From: Plantibacter elymi (nom. nud.)
GTDB lineage: Bacteria; Actinomycetota; Actinomycetes; Actinomycetales; Microbacteriaceae
NCBI RefSeq assembly: GCF_900177795.1
Contig: NZ_FXWJ01000001.1
Coordinates: 372,001-436,000 of the forward strand
Direction of reading: 5' to 3'
DNA: 64,000 bases
Numbering within the stretch: the first letter of the stretch is position 1; every line of letters begins with the position of its first letter. The position numbers were made by a program, and so were the translations under genes. Of the stretch, positions 26,166 to 35,375 are shown piece after piece. The notes under the pieces were generated by a model. It had not been told where the DNA came from and did not search any database. It saw nothing but the letters and a program-made list of their open reading frames with translations.

Positions 26166-27452
26166 ATGACCGACCAGCCCATCGCCACCGCAGCACTCGT
26201 CCAGCAGGAGGCGGCAGCGCTCGCCGTGTCGCTCGCACCGGTGTACCAGGATCTGCACGCCAATCCGGAGCTCTCCTTCGCGGAGCACCGGACGGCCGCC
26301 CTCATCGCCGATCGCGTCACCGGTCTCGGCTACGGCGTCGCGACGGGGATCGGTGGAACCGGTGTCGTCGGTGTCCTGGAGAACGGCGAGGGACCGACGG
26401 TCCTGCTGCGGGCCGACATGGACGGCCTGCCCGTCCTGGAGGAGACGGGCCTCGACTACGCGAGCGTCGCGCGCGGGGTCGACCCGGAGGGCAACGACGT
26501 CCCGGTCATGCACGCCTGCGGCCACGACGTCCACGTCACCTGTCTGCTGGGTGCCGCCGAACTGCTCGCTGCGCGGCGCGACACCTGGTCCGGGACGCTC
26601 GTCGTCCTGTTCCAGCCGGCCGAGGAGGCCGGCGGCGGTGCGCAGGCGATGGTCGACGACGACCTCTACGCACGCGTCCCGAAGCCCGACATCGTGTTCG
26701 GCCAGCACGTCGGTCCGCTGCCGGCCGGTGTCGTCGGCACGCACGCCGGTCCGTCCTTCGCCGCGACCGACGCCTACCGCGTCACCTTCCACGGCCGCGG
26801 CGGGCACGGCTCCCGCCCGCAGTCGACGATCGACCCGATCGTGATGGCGGCATCGGCGGTCGTCCGCCTCCAGAGCATCGTGTCCCGCGAGGTCGCCGGA
26901 ACCGACACCGCGGTGCTCACCGTCGGCACGATGCACGCCGGCACCAAGAACAACATCATCCCCGACACCGCGCAGATCGGCGTCAACATCCGCAGCTACG
27001 AACCGCACGTGCGCGACCGCGTCGTCGGCTCCATGGAGCGCATCATCCGGGCCGAGGCCGCAGCGTCGGGCGCCGAGCGGGAACCGGTGATCGAACACAC
27101 CGAGGCCTTCCCGGTCCTCGTGAACGATCCTGCGGCGACCGCCGACGTGACCTCGGTGTTCGCCGACGCCTTCGGTGCCAACCGGGTCGTCGACCCCGGT
27201 CTCGTCACGGGGAGTGAAGACGTCGGCATGCTTGCGACGGCCGCCGACGCTCCCATCGTCTACTGGATCCTCGGGGGTGCCGACCCACAGGCCTTCGCCG
27301 CGGCCTACGCCTCGGGGCGCATGGAGCAGGACCTCCCCGGCAACCACTCCTCGAAGTTCGCGCCGCTCATCCACCCCACCCTCGACACCGGCATCGCCGC
27401 GCTGTCGCTCGCCGCGCTGTCGCGTCTGGCCGCAACGGCGGCCACCGCATGA
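26166..27452 (+). CDS. M20-family amidohydrolase
   Basis: 428 residues of the M20D/HipO-like group, which hydrolyse N-acyl amino acids or similar amides. Metal-binding features: HACGHDVH, FQPAEEAGGGA, GQHVGPLPAG and the C-terminal NHSSKFAP. DLHANPELSFAEHRTA near the N-terminus is typical. AAGGAGA precedes the ATG. The stop overlaps the next start (ATGA), coupling it to the YbjQ-like gene. The exact acyl substrate is unknown. Confidence 0.9.
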   Translation: MTDQPIATAALVQQEAAALAVSLAPVYQDLHANPELSFAEHRTAALIADRVTGLGYGVATGIGGTGVVGVLENGEGPTVLLRADMDGLPVLEETGLDYASVARGVDPEGNDVPVMHACGHDVHVTCLLGAAELLAARRDTWSGTLVVLFQPAEEAGGGAQAMVDDDLYARVPKPDIVFGQHVGPLPAGVVGTHAGPSFAATDAYRVTFHGRGGHGSRPQSTIDPIVMAASAVVRLQSIVSREVAGTDTAVLTVGTMHAGTKNNIIPDTAQIGVNIRSYEPHVRDRVVGSMERIIRAEAAASGAEREPVIEHTEAFPVLVNDPAATADVTSVFADAFGANRVVDPGLVTGSEDVGMLATAADAPIVYWILGGADPQAFAAAYASGRMEQDLPGNHSSKFAPLIHPTLDTGIAALSLAALSRLAATAATA

Positions 27453-27850
27453 TCGTCGTGACGACGGACACCGTCGCCGGACACCGCATCGACGCCGTCC
27501 TCGGCGAGGTCGTCGGGCTCACCGTGCGAGCTCGCGACTGGGGCTCCTCGATGTCGATCGGCTTCTCGGCGCTCGGCGGCGGCGAGGTCCCGGGGATGAC
27601 CCAGCTGCTGTTCGAGTCCCGCCAGGAGGTCATGCGACGACTGGTGGCCGACGCGGAACAGCGCGGCGCGAACGCGGTCCTCGCGATGCGTCTCGAGACC
27701 ACCGACATCGGCGGTGCGTGGACGCAGCTGACCGCCTACGGCACCGCGGCGTACCTCGTCCCGATCCCCGCAGGCGAGCCCGGAGCGACCGGCCAGTCCG
27801 CCTATGCGGCGGCGCAGCCGGACGCCCCGAAGCCACGCGGCGACGTCTGA
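27449..27850 (+). CDS. YbjQ/UPF0145-family protein
   Basis: 133 residues. Matches the YbjQ family, small pentamer-forming proteins of unknown function: GEVVGLTVRARDW, LLFESRQEVMRRLVADAEQRGANAVLAMRLE, TQLTAYGTAAYLVP. A ~25-residue Ala/Pro-rich extension follows the conserved domain. Coupled to the M20 hydrolase by a 4-bp overlap. Confidence 0.85.
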   Translation: MIVVTTDTVAGHRIDAVLGEVVGLTVRARDWGSSMSIGFSALGGGEVPGMTQLLFESRQEVMRRLVADAEQRGANAVLAMRLETTDIGGAWTQLTAYGTAAYLVPIPAGEPGATGQSAYAAAQPDAPKPRGDV

Positions 27851-27949
27851 CGGCGGGGCGGACGAGGGGTGCGGTCTCGTTCCGACCTGCCATGACCTGA
27901 CTCGACCTGACCCGCCCGATCACCGCGCCGACGCAGACGGAGGAGACCC

Positions 27950-29254
27950 ATGACCGCTTGGATCGACGAACTCATCACCGAGGTGACCACGGCTGTGCGG
28001 GAGCGCAGTGACGAACGGGTGGCCGAGATGTTCGAGCGCTGCTTCGCCGACACCCTGCACAGCACGATGACGCCCATGCCGGACGGCACCGTCTTCATGC
28101 TCACCGGCGACATCCCGGCGATGTGGCTGCGCGACTCGAGCGCCCAACTCGCGCCCTATCTCCACTTCGCAGCCGACCACCCCGAGCTGGCCGAGCTGCT
28201 CGTCGCCGTCAACCGCCGGCAGCTGGACGCGATGGCGCTCGACCCCTACGCGAACGCGTTCAACGCCGAGCCGAACGGACACGGCCACCGCGACGACCGC
28301 ACCGACGCGTCGCCCTGGGTGTGGGAGCGCAAGTACGAGATCGACTCGCTCTGCTACCCGCTCCAGCTCGCACACGACATCTGGCTGGCGACCGGGCGCC
28401 GCGACCACCTGGATGCGCGATACCGCTCCGCCGTCGTCGCGGCGATGGAGGTCTGGCGCGTCGAGCAGCACCACGAGGAGCGCTCGCCGTACCGGTTCCA
28501 GCGGTTCGACGCGCCACTCTCCGACACGCTCGTCCGTGACGGACTCGGGCCGGAGACGGCGTGGACCGGGCTCTCGTGGTCGGGGTTCCGGCCGAGCGAT
28601 GACGCAGGGCGGTACGGCTACAACGTTCCGGGCAACCTCTTCGCCGCGGTGACGCTCGCCGGGGTCGAATCGATCGCTGCCGATGTGCTCGATGACGAGG
28701 CACTCGCCGCGGAGGCCGGTGCGCTCCGGCGCGAGCTCGAGACCGCGATCGACGCCCACGGTGTCGTGACGACCGATCAGTACGGCGACGTCTACGCCTA
28801 CGAGGTCGACGGGTTCGGCAATGCGCTCCTGATGGACGACGCCAACGTGCCGAGCCTGCTCTCGCTGCCGTTCCTCGGCTGGTGCGCGCCCGACGACGCC
28901 CGGTACCTCGCCACCAGACGGTTCCTGCTCAGCGAAGACGACCCGAGCTTCTTCGTCGGGTCCGCCGCTCGCGGGATCGGGAGCCCGCACACGCCCGACG
29001 ACCACATCTGGCCGATCGCGCTGTCCATCGAGGGCCTCACCTCGCAGGACGAGCAGGACCGCGCCCGCCTGCTCGACACGCTGCTGCGGACCGACGCCGG
29101 CACGGGGGTCATGCACGAGTCGTTCCACAAGGACGACCCCGACATCTTCACCCGCCCCTGGTTCTCCTGGGCCAACGCGATGTTCTGCGAGTTCGTCCTC
29201 GACGTGGTGGGTCTGCGCACGCACGTTCGGCGTCCCGTGCCCCGAGCCGACTGA
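27950..29254 (+). CDS. Glycoside hydrolase family 125 (exo-alpha-mannosidase)
   Basis: 434 residues without a signal peptide. Matches GH125, metal-independent inverting exo-alpha-1,6-mannosidases: TGDIPAMWLRDSSAQLAPY, PWVWERKYEIDSLCYP, YGYNVPGNLFA, GIGSPHTPDDHIWPIAL and MHESFHKDDP. It likely trims alpha-mannose from imported glycans in the cytoplasm. GGAGGAGA precedes the ATG. No transporter is next to it; the 99-bp gap after YbjQ suggests its own promoter. Confidence 0.92.
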   Translation: MTAWIDELITEVTTAVRERSDERVAEMFERCFADTLHSTMTPMPDGTVFMLTGDIPAMWLRDSSAQLAPYLHFAADHPELAELLVAVNRRQLDAMALDPYANAFNAEPNGHGHRDDRTDASPWVWERKYEIDSLCYPLQLAHDIWLATGRRDHLDARYRSAVVAAMEVWRVEQHHEERSPYRFQRFDAPLSDTLVRDGLGPETAWTGLSWSGFRPSDDAGRYGYNVPGNLFAAVTLAGVESIAADVLDDEALAAEAGALRRELETAIDAHGVVTTDQYGDVYAYEVDGFGNALLMDDANVPSLLSLPFLGWCAPDDARYLATRRFLLSEDDPSFFVGSAARGIGSPHTPDDHIWPIALSIEGLTSQDEQDRARLLDTLLRTDAGTGVMHESFHKDDPDIFTRPWFSWANAMFCEFVLDVVGLRTHVRRPVPRAD

Positions 29255-29280
29255 GCGGACCCGCCGCCTCGTGCGCCGGC

Positions 29281-29910
29281 TCAGAGCAGTCGCAGCTCCT
29301 GAGCACGGGTGACGGCCCTGGTCCGGTCGGCCACGTCGAGCTTCTCGAAGACGTGCAGCAGGTGCGTCTTCACCGTCGACTCCGAGATGAACAGCGCCGC
29401 CGCGATCGACCGGTTGCTGTTGCCGGCGGCGACGAGCGCGAGGACCTCGAGCTCGCGGGCGCTGAGTTGCGGGCGGGCTGGGTTCCCGCCCTGCATGCGG
29501 CCGACGAGCGTCGCCGCGATCGTGGGCGCGAGCACCGTCTGACCGGCGACCACCGAACGGATGCCCGCCAGGATCTCCTGCTCGGGCGCCGCCTTCAACA
29601 GGTAGCCGCCGGCACCGGCCTCGATCGCGCCGAGGATGTCGTCGTCGGTCTCGTAGGTCGTCAGCACGAGCACTCGGACGCCTGGCACGCGCTGCACGAT
29701 GCGCGCCGTCGCCTCCGCACCGCCGAGGACCGGCATGCGCAGGTCCATGAGCACGAGGTCGGGCCGGTGCTCCTCGGCCGCAGCGACCGCCGCAGCGCCG
29801 TCCGCCACCTCGGCCACGACCTCGAGGTCGTCCGCGCGCCCGAGCAGCGCGACGATGCCCGACCGCACGATGGGGTGGTCGTCCGCGACGACGATCCTGA
29901 TCCGTGTCAT
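29281..29910 (-). CDS. NarL/LuxR-family response regulator
   Basis: 209 residues. The receiver domain has acidic residues at 10-11 and the phospho-acceptor D56 in LVLMDLRMP. The C-terminal LuxR helix-turn-helix reads LSARELEVLALVAAGNSNRSI then SESTVKTHLLHVF. Its ATG overlaps the kinase stop by 4 bp. It probably responds to envelope stress or a drug and activates the ABC genes of the same operon (inference from context). Confidence 0.93.
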   Translation of the reverse strand: MTRIRIVVADDHPIVRSGIVALLGRADDLEVVAEVADGAAAVAAAEEHRPDLVLMDLRMPVLGGAEATARIVQRVPGVRVLVLTTYETDDDILGAIEAGAGGYLLKAAPEQEILAGIRSVVAGQTVLAPTIAATLVGRMQGGNPARPQLSARELEVLALVAAGNSNRSIAAALFISESTVKTHLLHVFEKLDVADRTRAVTRAQELRLL

Positions 29911-31244
29911 CGTCCCTCCTCCACGGTTCCTGACCCTGTCGAAGGGCCGCCGGCCGAGACACCGTCCGTGCTCCCTGAGCCTGTCGAATGGCGGCTGGCT
30001 GTGTCATCCCCGGTCCCTGAGCTTGTCGAAGGACCTGCTTCGATCGTCACCGGCACTCGCACCCGCACCGTCGTCCCCGCTCCGGCGGCACTCGCGAGTT
30101 CCACCGTTCCGCCGAGCAGCGTCACCCGGTCGTGCATGCCGTGCAGCCCGAAGCCTGCGCCCGGACTGGTCCCGAGCAGCGCGCCGTCCGGGTCCGCGAT
30201 CCCGACCCCGTCGTCGGAGATCCGCAGTTCGGCCCAGCCGTCGTCGACGGTGAGCGCCAGCTCGACGCGGTCGGCGGCGGCGTGCTTCCGGATGTTCGCG
30301 AGACCCTCCTGCGCACTCCGGAGCAGCACGACCTCGGGCGCGCGCTGGAACCGTTCGGACGGAGCGTCGATGTCGACGGCCACACCTGTCTCGCGGGCGA
30401 ACCGCTCGCCCAAGCGGCGGAGGCTGTCACCGAGCGTCGTGTCGGCAGCCGGCATCGCAGCCGTCGTGGCCACGAGGGACCTCGCCTCGCGGAGGGCGTC
30501 GCGTGCCGTGCTCTCGATGAGGTCGATGCTGTCGAGGGCGGCGATCGGCCGACCGTCCAGCGGGGAGGCGTCCGGCGTGCCCGCGACGGTCTCGCCGACC
30601 TCGGAACGGGCGCGTTGCGCGAGCAGCACCACACTCGTGAGGCTCTGCGCGATGGTGTCGTGGATGTCGCGAGCCATGCGTTCGCGTTCGGCGGCAGCCC
30701 CGGCCTCCCGGCTCGCCCGTTCTGATTCGGCCTGAGCGGTCTGCAGACTCACGAGGAGTCGCGCCTTCTCGTCGCCGAGCTCGGCGATCCGGGTGATCCA
30801 CAGACCGAGGGACAACGCGAAGACGAGCGAGACGCTCTGGATCGCGAGCCCCTGCAGGATCGCCTCCGCGGTGGCGCCTTGTCCGACGATGAAGCCGACG
30901 GCGAGGGTCGCGGCGCTCGCGATGTTGAGGACGATCGCGTTCCGCGTCTTCGGTGTCAGCACCCACAGCAGCGGGAATACGAGGCACTGCAGGGTCAGGA
31001 CGTTCGGTGAGAACGCGGTCCCCACGGCGGTGAGTGCGATGAGGGTGATCGCGAACCAGAGCCCGCCCTGCGGACGCTCGAGCGTGCGTCGCCCCGCCGT
31101 GTAGTAGACGAGGCAGAGCACCGCGAGCACGATCCAGACGCCGACGACCCGTTCCGGTGCCCCGGCCGCGCTGACGCTCACGAGCGCACCGACGATCACG
31201 CACCCCGCGCCGAACGCGACATCCCACCATCGTCGTCCGTCCAT
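29907..31244 (-). CDS. Sensor histidine kinase (NarL-partner type, HisKA_3)
   Basis: 445 residues from ATG 31244, preceded by GGGAGG at 8 bp. About five membrane segments occupy residues 8-155. A coiled region follows, then the phospho-acceptor H195 in ARDIHDTIAQSL, the N-box QEGLANIRKHA, and the ATPase motifs DDGVGI and GFGLHGM. The final ~40 residues (STSSGTG, STGSGST, STGSGTV) are not kinase sequence. They come from three dispersed repeat elements read through on the minus strand (29929-30032). Cotranscribed with the response regulator. Confidence 0.9.
   Translation of the reverse strand: MDGRRWWDVAFGAGCVIVGALVSVSAAGAPERVVGVWIVLAVLCLVYYTAGRRTLERPQGGLWFAITLIALTAVGTAFSPNVLTLQCLVFPLLWVLTPKTRNAIVLNIASAATLAVGFIVGQGATAEAILQGLAIQSVSLVFALSLGLWITRIAELGDEKARLLVSLQTAQAESERASREAGAAAERERMARDIHDTIAQSLTSVVLLAQRARSEVGETVAGTPDASPLDGRPIAALDSIDLIESTARDALREARSLVATTAAMPAADTTLGDSLRRLGERFARETGVAVDIDAPSERFQRAPEVVLLRSAQEGLANIRKHAAADRVELALTVDDGWAELRISDDGVGIADPDGALLGTSPGAGFGLHGMHDRVTLLGGTVELASAAGAGTTVRVRVPVTIEAGPSTSSGTGDDTASRHSTGSGSTDGVSAGGPSTGSGTVEEGR
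29929..30032. repeat. Three dispersed repeat elements inside the kinase 3' end
   Basis: Variants of CCCTGAGCCTGTCGAAGGG at 29929-29946, 29973-29991 and 30015-30032 lie within the last 120 bp of the kinase gene and encode its low-complexity tail. Confidence 0.9.
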
Positions 31245-31267
31245 GTCCCAACCCTCCCATCCCTGCT

Positions 31268-31328
31268 CGCGAACTGTCACTTCCTGCTAGTCCCGGCGGC
31301 GTACACCCACCGGAACTGACAGTTCGCG
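31268..31328. repeat. Long inverted repeat between ABC permease and kinase genes
   Basis: CGCGAACTGTCA (31268-31279) pairs perfectly with TGACAGTTCGCG (31317-31328) over a 37-bp loop that can itself pair CCGG/CCGG. It lies in the 86-bp gap inside the operon, so it may attenuate transcription into the kinase/regulator genes or stabilise the ABC mRNA. Confidence 0.75.
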
Positions 31329-31330
31329 GG

Positions 31331-32191
31331 CTAGGAGCGACGGACCCAGCGGAAGGTGAGGCGGGTGAGGACGAGGCCGACGACCGCCCAGACGACGAGG
31401 ACGAGCGCGACCATCGGGAGGTCCCAGCCACCGGACGGCTCCTGCGAGGCGAACCCCTCCGGCAGGAAGACGGAGCGCATGCCCTGCGCGATCCACTTGA
31501 GCGGGAAGACACTCGCCACGTTCTGCAGCCACTCGGGGAGCATCGTGAACGAGAGGTAGACGCCGGAGATGAACTGCAGCACGAGCACGATCGGGATGAT
31601 GACGGCCGTCGCGCTCTTGCCCGTGCGGGGGACTGCCGACAGGGCGATGCCGAGGACCGCCGACGTCGCGATGCCGAGCAGGTAGATCCAGGCGAAGGTG
31701 AGCCACCGCTCGGGCTCGGTCGGCAGGGTGACGTCGAACAGGAACCGGGCGACGAGCAGCAGCAGCGCGATCTGGAGGACCGAGGTGACGAGGACCTGCC
31801 CCATCTTCCCGAGGAAGTAGGAGATCACCGGAAGTGGGCTGCCGCCGAGGCGCTTGAGCGTGCCGTCGCTCTTCTCCGTCGCGATGTCGGTCGCGAGGTT
31901 CTGGACGCCCGAGAGGAGGATACCGGCGGCGATCATGCCGGGGAGGTAGAACGCCGCCTGGCTGACCCCGCCGGTGCCGTCGGGCGCCTCGCCCACGTTC
32001 CCCATCGCGCTGAAGGCGGTCGAGAAGATCGCGAGCATCACGACGGGGAAGAGGAAGGTGAAGAACACCTGGTCGCCGGAGCGGAAGTAGATGCGGGTCT
32101 CGTAGCCGATCCGGCTGGCTCCGAGCCGGAGAGTGCGTCCGCGGGGGAGTGCCGGGACGAGCGCGTTGGTGGTGCGGTCGATGGTGGTCAT
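31331..32191 (-). CDS. ABC-2 type transporter permease
   Basis: 286 residues with six hydrophobic helices in the ABC-2 (DrrB-like) layout: FTFLFPVVMLAIFSTAFSAMG, FYLPGMIAAGILLSGVQNLA, EKSDGTLKRLGGSPLP and FISGVYLSFTMLPEWLQNV. Forms an exporter with the ATPase encoded just upstream; the start overlaps that stop by 4 bp. Probably a drug, lipid or antimicrobial-peptide exporter. Confidence 0.92.
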   Translation of the reverse strand: MTTIDRTTNALVPALPRGRTLRLGASRIGYETRIYFRSGDQVFFTFLFPVVMLAIFSTAFSAMGNVGEAPDGTGGVSQAAFYLPGMIAAGILLSGVQNLATDIATEKSDGTLKRLGGSPLPVISYFLGKMGQVLVTSVLQIALLLLVARFLFDVTLPTEPERWLTFAWIYLLGIATSAVLGIALSAVPRTGKSATAVIIPIVLVLQFISGVYLSFTMLPEWLQNVASVFPLKWIAQGMRSVFLPEGFASQEPSGGWDLPMVALVLVVWAVVGLVLTRLTFRWVRRS

Positions 32192-33120
32192 GCGCCGACT
32201 CCTGTCGTGGTGACCTTGGTGGCCGGTGACGGTGCTGCTGATGAAGTGGTTGACGTCGCAGCGCCGTCGGCCGCGTGGACGAGCCCGAGGTAGATGTCCT
32301 CGAGGCTCGGACGGATGACTTCCAGGTCGCGTGGCTCTCCGCCCAGTGTCGCCGTGAGATCGGCGACCCGTGCGGCCGGCGACTCGGTCCGTTCCTCGTG
32401 GAGGCCGTGCTCGTCGCGCCAGCGCACCACGGGGATCCGGGCCTCCGCGCCGCCGATCTCGTCGACGGCGCCGATCTCCACGAGCCGACCAGCCGCGATG
32501 ACGGCGACGCGGTCGGCGAGCTGGGCGGCTTCGTCGAGGTAGTGGGTGGTGAGGAGGATGGTCGTGCCGTCACGTTTGAGCGAGCGGATGAGTTCCCAGA
32601 ACTGCCGACGCGCCTCGGGGTCGAAGCCGGTCGTCGGCTCGTCGAGGAAGAGGAGCGCTGGGCGGCCGACCACCCCGAGGGCGACGTCCACCCGCCGGCG
32701 CTGGCCCCCCGAGAGCTTGCCGATGCGCGTGCCCGCCTTGCTCGTGAGCCCGACCGCCTCGATGACCTCGTCCACCTCCCGCGGGTGCGCGTAGTACCGG
32801 GCGAACTGTGTGAGCTGCTCCCGGACCGTGACGTTGGCGGCCTCGGCACTCGACTGGAGGACGATGCCGAGGCGGGCCTTCCAGTCGAGACCGCCCTTCG
32901 CCGGGTCGACACCGAGGACGCTCGCCTCGCCGCCCGTCCGGTGGCGGTAGCCCTCGAGGATCTCGATCGTGGTGCTCTTCCCGGCACCGTTCGGGCCGAG
33001 GAGGGCGAAGGTCTCGCCCTGGTGGATGTCGAAGGAGACCCCGTCGACGGCGGTGAAGTCGCCGTACTGCTTGCGCAGCTCGCGGACCTCGATGATCGGT
33101 CGTGTGCTCATGGTGTCCAT
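32188..33120 (-). CDS. ABC transporter ATP-binding protein (DrrA-like)
   Basis: 310 residues: Walker A GPNGAGKST near 42-50, signature LSGGQRRR near 135, Walker B LLFLDEPTTG near 155, H-loop TTHYLDEA. A C-terminal extension of the DrrA kind follows, ending in a Ser/Thr/Ala-rich tail. First gene of the operon that continues with the permease, sensor kinase and response regulator. ATG 33111 (MSTRPII) is an alternative start. Confidence 0.93.
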   Translation of the reverse strand: MDTMSTRPIIEVRELRKQYGDFTAVDGVSFDIHQGETFALLGPNGAGKSTTIEILEGYRHRTGGEASVLGVDPAKGGLDWKARLGIVLQSSAEAANVTVREQLTQFARYYAHPREVDEVIEAVGLTSKAGTRIGKLSGGQRRRVDVALGVVGRPALLFLDEPTTGFDPEARRQFWELIRSLKRDGTTILLTTHYLDEAAQLADRVAVIAAGRLVEIGAVDEIGGAEARIPVVRWRDEHGLHEERTESPAARVADLTATLGGEPRDLEVIRPSLEDIYLGLVHAADGAATSTTSSAAPSPATKVTTTGVGA

Positions 33121-33244
33121 GCTCGTCCGCTGCGACGCGCAGCGGTAGCGGTGGAGGGGCTGATCCTCGTATCCACCGATCGGTTGATGCGCGGGGCACC
33201 GGAGGTCTCATCGTGCCAGCGCAGCCGACCCGACGCGCACGAAC

Positions 33245-33273
33245 GCCCACCCGCCCGACGAGGGCGGATGGGC
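33245..33273 (-). terminator. Hairpin downstream of the lipoprotein gene at 33296
   Basis: GCCCACCCGCCC and GGGCGGATGGGC pair (one mismatch) around GACGA, 23 bp beyond the stop of the minus-strand lipoprotein gene. Short T-rich run only. Confidence 0.6.
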
Positions 33274-33295
33274 GCTGGTGTGACGCTGCGGCGGC

Positions 33296-33871
33296 CTAGC
33301 CGAGTGCCGCGGTCGAGACGACGACGACGAGGTCCTCGACGTTCTCGAACCCGGCGGTCTCCTGGGTGAGCTGGGTGAACGGGATGCCGATGATCGTCAG
33401 CCCGTCGAGCGATCCGGTGAACGTACCGGCGGCTTCGGTCACGCTCGCGCCACCGGCCGTCGCGTTCGCGGCTGCTGCGGTGAGGGAGGCAGCGCCGCCG
33501 GAGAGGACGGCGTAGCTGCCCGAGGCGGCACCCGCTTCATAGCTGAGGATGCACACCGTCGGCAGGTCGCCGAGGACCGCGGCCGGAGCGAAGGTGGCCT
33601 TCGCCGCGGCGACAGCGGCTGCCGGGACCGCGACGCCGCTGGCCGCGCTGAGCGTGTTGACCTGCTCTTCGGTGCACTTCGTCGCACCCGATGCCGGCTC
33701 TTCCTGGGCAGCGTCCTCCGTGGCCTCGGGCGCGGTCGTGGCGCTCGTCGAGGGTTCGGAGTCGGCCGGTGCGTCGCCGCTACTGCAGGCGGCGAGCCCG
33801 AAGAGCCCGATGACGGCAACGGCGGCCACCGCGGAGACGCGGAGACGGTGGTGAGCGGAGCGTAGTGACAT
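33296..33871 (-). CDS. Small Ala-rich secreted lipoprotein, unknown function
   Basis: 191 residues. The signal peptide ends in LFGLAAC with the lipidated Cys29, followed by a Ser/Thr/Glu/Pro linker to about residue 62. A small domain then carries two cysteines (KCTEEQV and TVCILSYE) that could pair. No family recognised with certainty. The promoter is in the 98-bp gap after the MATE gene. A hairpin follows the stop. Confidence 0.75.
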   Translation of the reverse strand: MSLRSAHHRLRVSAVAAVAVIGLFGLAACSSGDAPADSEPSTSATTAPEATEDAAQEEPASGATKCTEEQVNTLSAASGVAVPAAAVAAAKATFAPAAVLGDLPTVCILSYEAGAASGSYAVLSGGAASLTAAAANATAGGASVTEAAGTFTGSLDGLTIIGIPFTQLTQETAGFENVEDLVVVVSTAALG

Positions 33872-33969
33872 GGTGGTTCCCCCTGGAATCGTGAGCGTTG
33901 ACGGATGCTCACGTCCAGGATGGGGGACCGAGGCGACAGCCTCAATGGGGACAACTCCCCAGTTGTCGG

Positions 33970-35310
33970 TCAGGCGCCGGTGCGCATCCAGGCCGTCGTG
34001 CGAGCTCGAAGCCCGAGGGTGGTCGCGCGCGCACCGAGGTAGCCGACGAAGAAGGTGAGTGCCAACCAGGTGAGTCCGGTCTGCCCGCCGGGTGCCCAGG
34101 CGAGGACCGCGAGCGCGAACGGCAGGAAGACGAGCGTGTTGAGCAGCCCGGTGATCGCGAGGTACTTCGCGTCGCCGGCGCCGATGAGGACGCCGTCGAG
34201 GACGAAGACGACGCCTCCGAGCGGAGTGGTGACGGCGAGCACGATGATCGCGGGCACGATGAGCGCCGCGAGGTCGGGGTCGCTCGTGAAGAGCAGGCCG
34301 ATGACCGGGCTTGCGAGCGCGATGACCAGGCCGAGGACGATCCCCGAGCCGACGCCCCACTGCAGGCATCGGACGAGGACGGCGCGCACCCCTGCGACGT
34401 CGCCGGCCCCGAGCCCCTTGCCGACGAGGGCCTGCGCGGCGATCGCGAGGGCGTCGAGCGCGAAGGCGAGGGTGGCGAAGAGGGTCATGACGAGCTGGAA
34501 CCCGGCGAGTTCGTCGGTGCCGAGGTCGGTCGCGACGAACACGGCGATGAGCATCGCGGCACGGAGGCTGACGGTGCGGAGGAACAGCCACCCGCCGGAA
34601 CGGGCCGCCCCACCGAGGCCGGCGCGATGCGGTCGGAGACGTGCTCCCGTCCGACGCACGTGGCGCAGGACGACGACGAGATAGGCGACGACCATGCCCC
34701 ACTGTGCGATGACGGTGCCGATGGCGGATCCCGCGATGCCGAGTCCGAGGCCGTAGATGAAGAGGAAGTTGAGGCCGATGTTCGCGGCGAACCCGGCGCC
34801 GGCGACCACGAGGGGCGTGGTGGTGTCCTGCAGGCCGCGGAGGAGCCCGGTCGCACCGAAGACGAGCAGCATGGCAGGGATGCCGAGCATCGAGATGCCG
34901 AGGTAGGTGTCGGCCTGCTGGGCGACGGCGTCCGTCGCACCGAACAGCCCGACAAGCGTGGGGGAGAGCAACCATCCGGCCGCACCGATCACGACACCGA
35001 GCCCGAGCGACAACCAGAGGCCGTCCACCCCGAGCGACACCGCGCCGCGCTCGTCGCCGTGACCGAGACGCCGGGCGACCGCAGGCGTCGTCGCGTAGGC
35101 GAGGAACACCATGAGTCCGATGACCGTCTGCAGGACGGCACTCGCGACCCCGAGGCCGGCGAGTGGCACGACGCCGAGGTGGCCGATCATCGCGGAGTCG
35201 GCGAGGAGGAACAGCGGCTCCGCCATCAGCGCCCCGAGCGCGGGGACCGCGAGCCGGAGGATGTCGCGGTCGACAGGCCGCAGCCGTCGCCTGTCCTGTC
35301 CCGTGGTCAC
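33970..35310 (-). CDS. MATE-family efflux transporter (DinF-like)
   Basis: 446 residues with about 12 helices. Family features: ILRLAVPALGALMAEPLFLLADSAMIGHLG at the N-terminus, FGATGLLRGLQDTTTPL, and a repeat of the motif in the second half around ALDALAIAAQALVGKGLGAGD. Exports drugs or metabolites by cation antiport; substrate unknown. It appears to be monocistronic. Confidence 0.92.
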   Translation of the reverse strand: MTTGQDRRRLRPVDRDILRLAVPALGALMAEPLFLLADSAMIGHLGVVPLAGLGVASAVLQTVIGLMVFLAYATTPAVARRLGHGDERGAVSLGVDGLWLSLGLGVVIGAAGWLLSPTLVGLFGATDAVAQQADTYLGISMLGIPAMLLVFGATGLLRGLQDTTTPLVVAGAGFAANIGLNFLFIYGLGLGIAGSAIGTVIAQWGMVVAYLVVVLRHVRRTGARLRPHRAGLGGAARSGGWLFLRTVSLRAAMLIAVFVATDLGTDELAGFQLVMTLFATLAFALDALAIAAQALVGKGLGAGDVAGVRAVLVRCLQWGVGSGIVLGLVIALASPVIGLLFTSDPDLAALIVPAIIVLAVTTPLGGVVFVLDGVLIGAGDAKYLAITGLLNTLVFLPFALAVLAWAPGGQTGLTWLALTFFVGYLGARATTLGLRARTTAWMRTGA

Positions 35311-35375
35311 CCGCCGAGCCTAGCCGCGGGTGGTGACACGCCGCGTCGCCGTCCGAGGCGGGACGAGCCGAAGGC

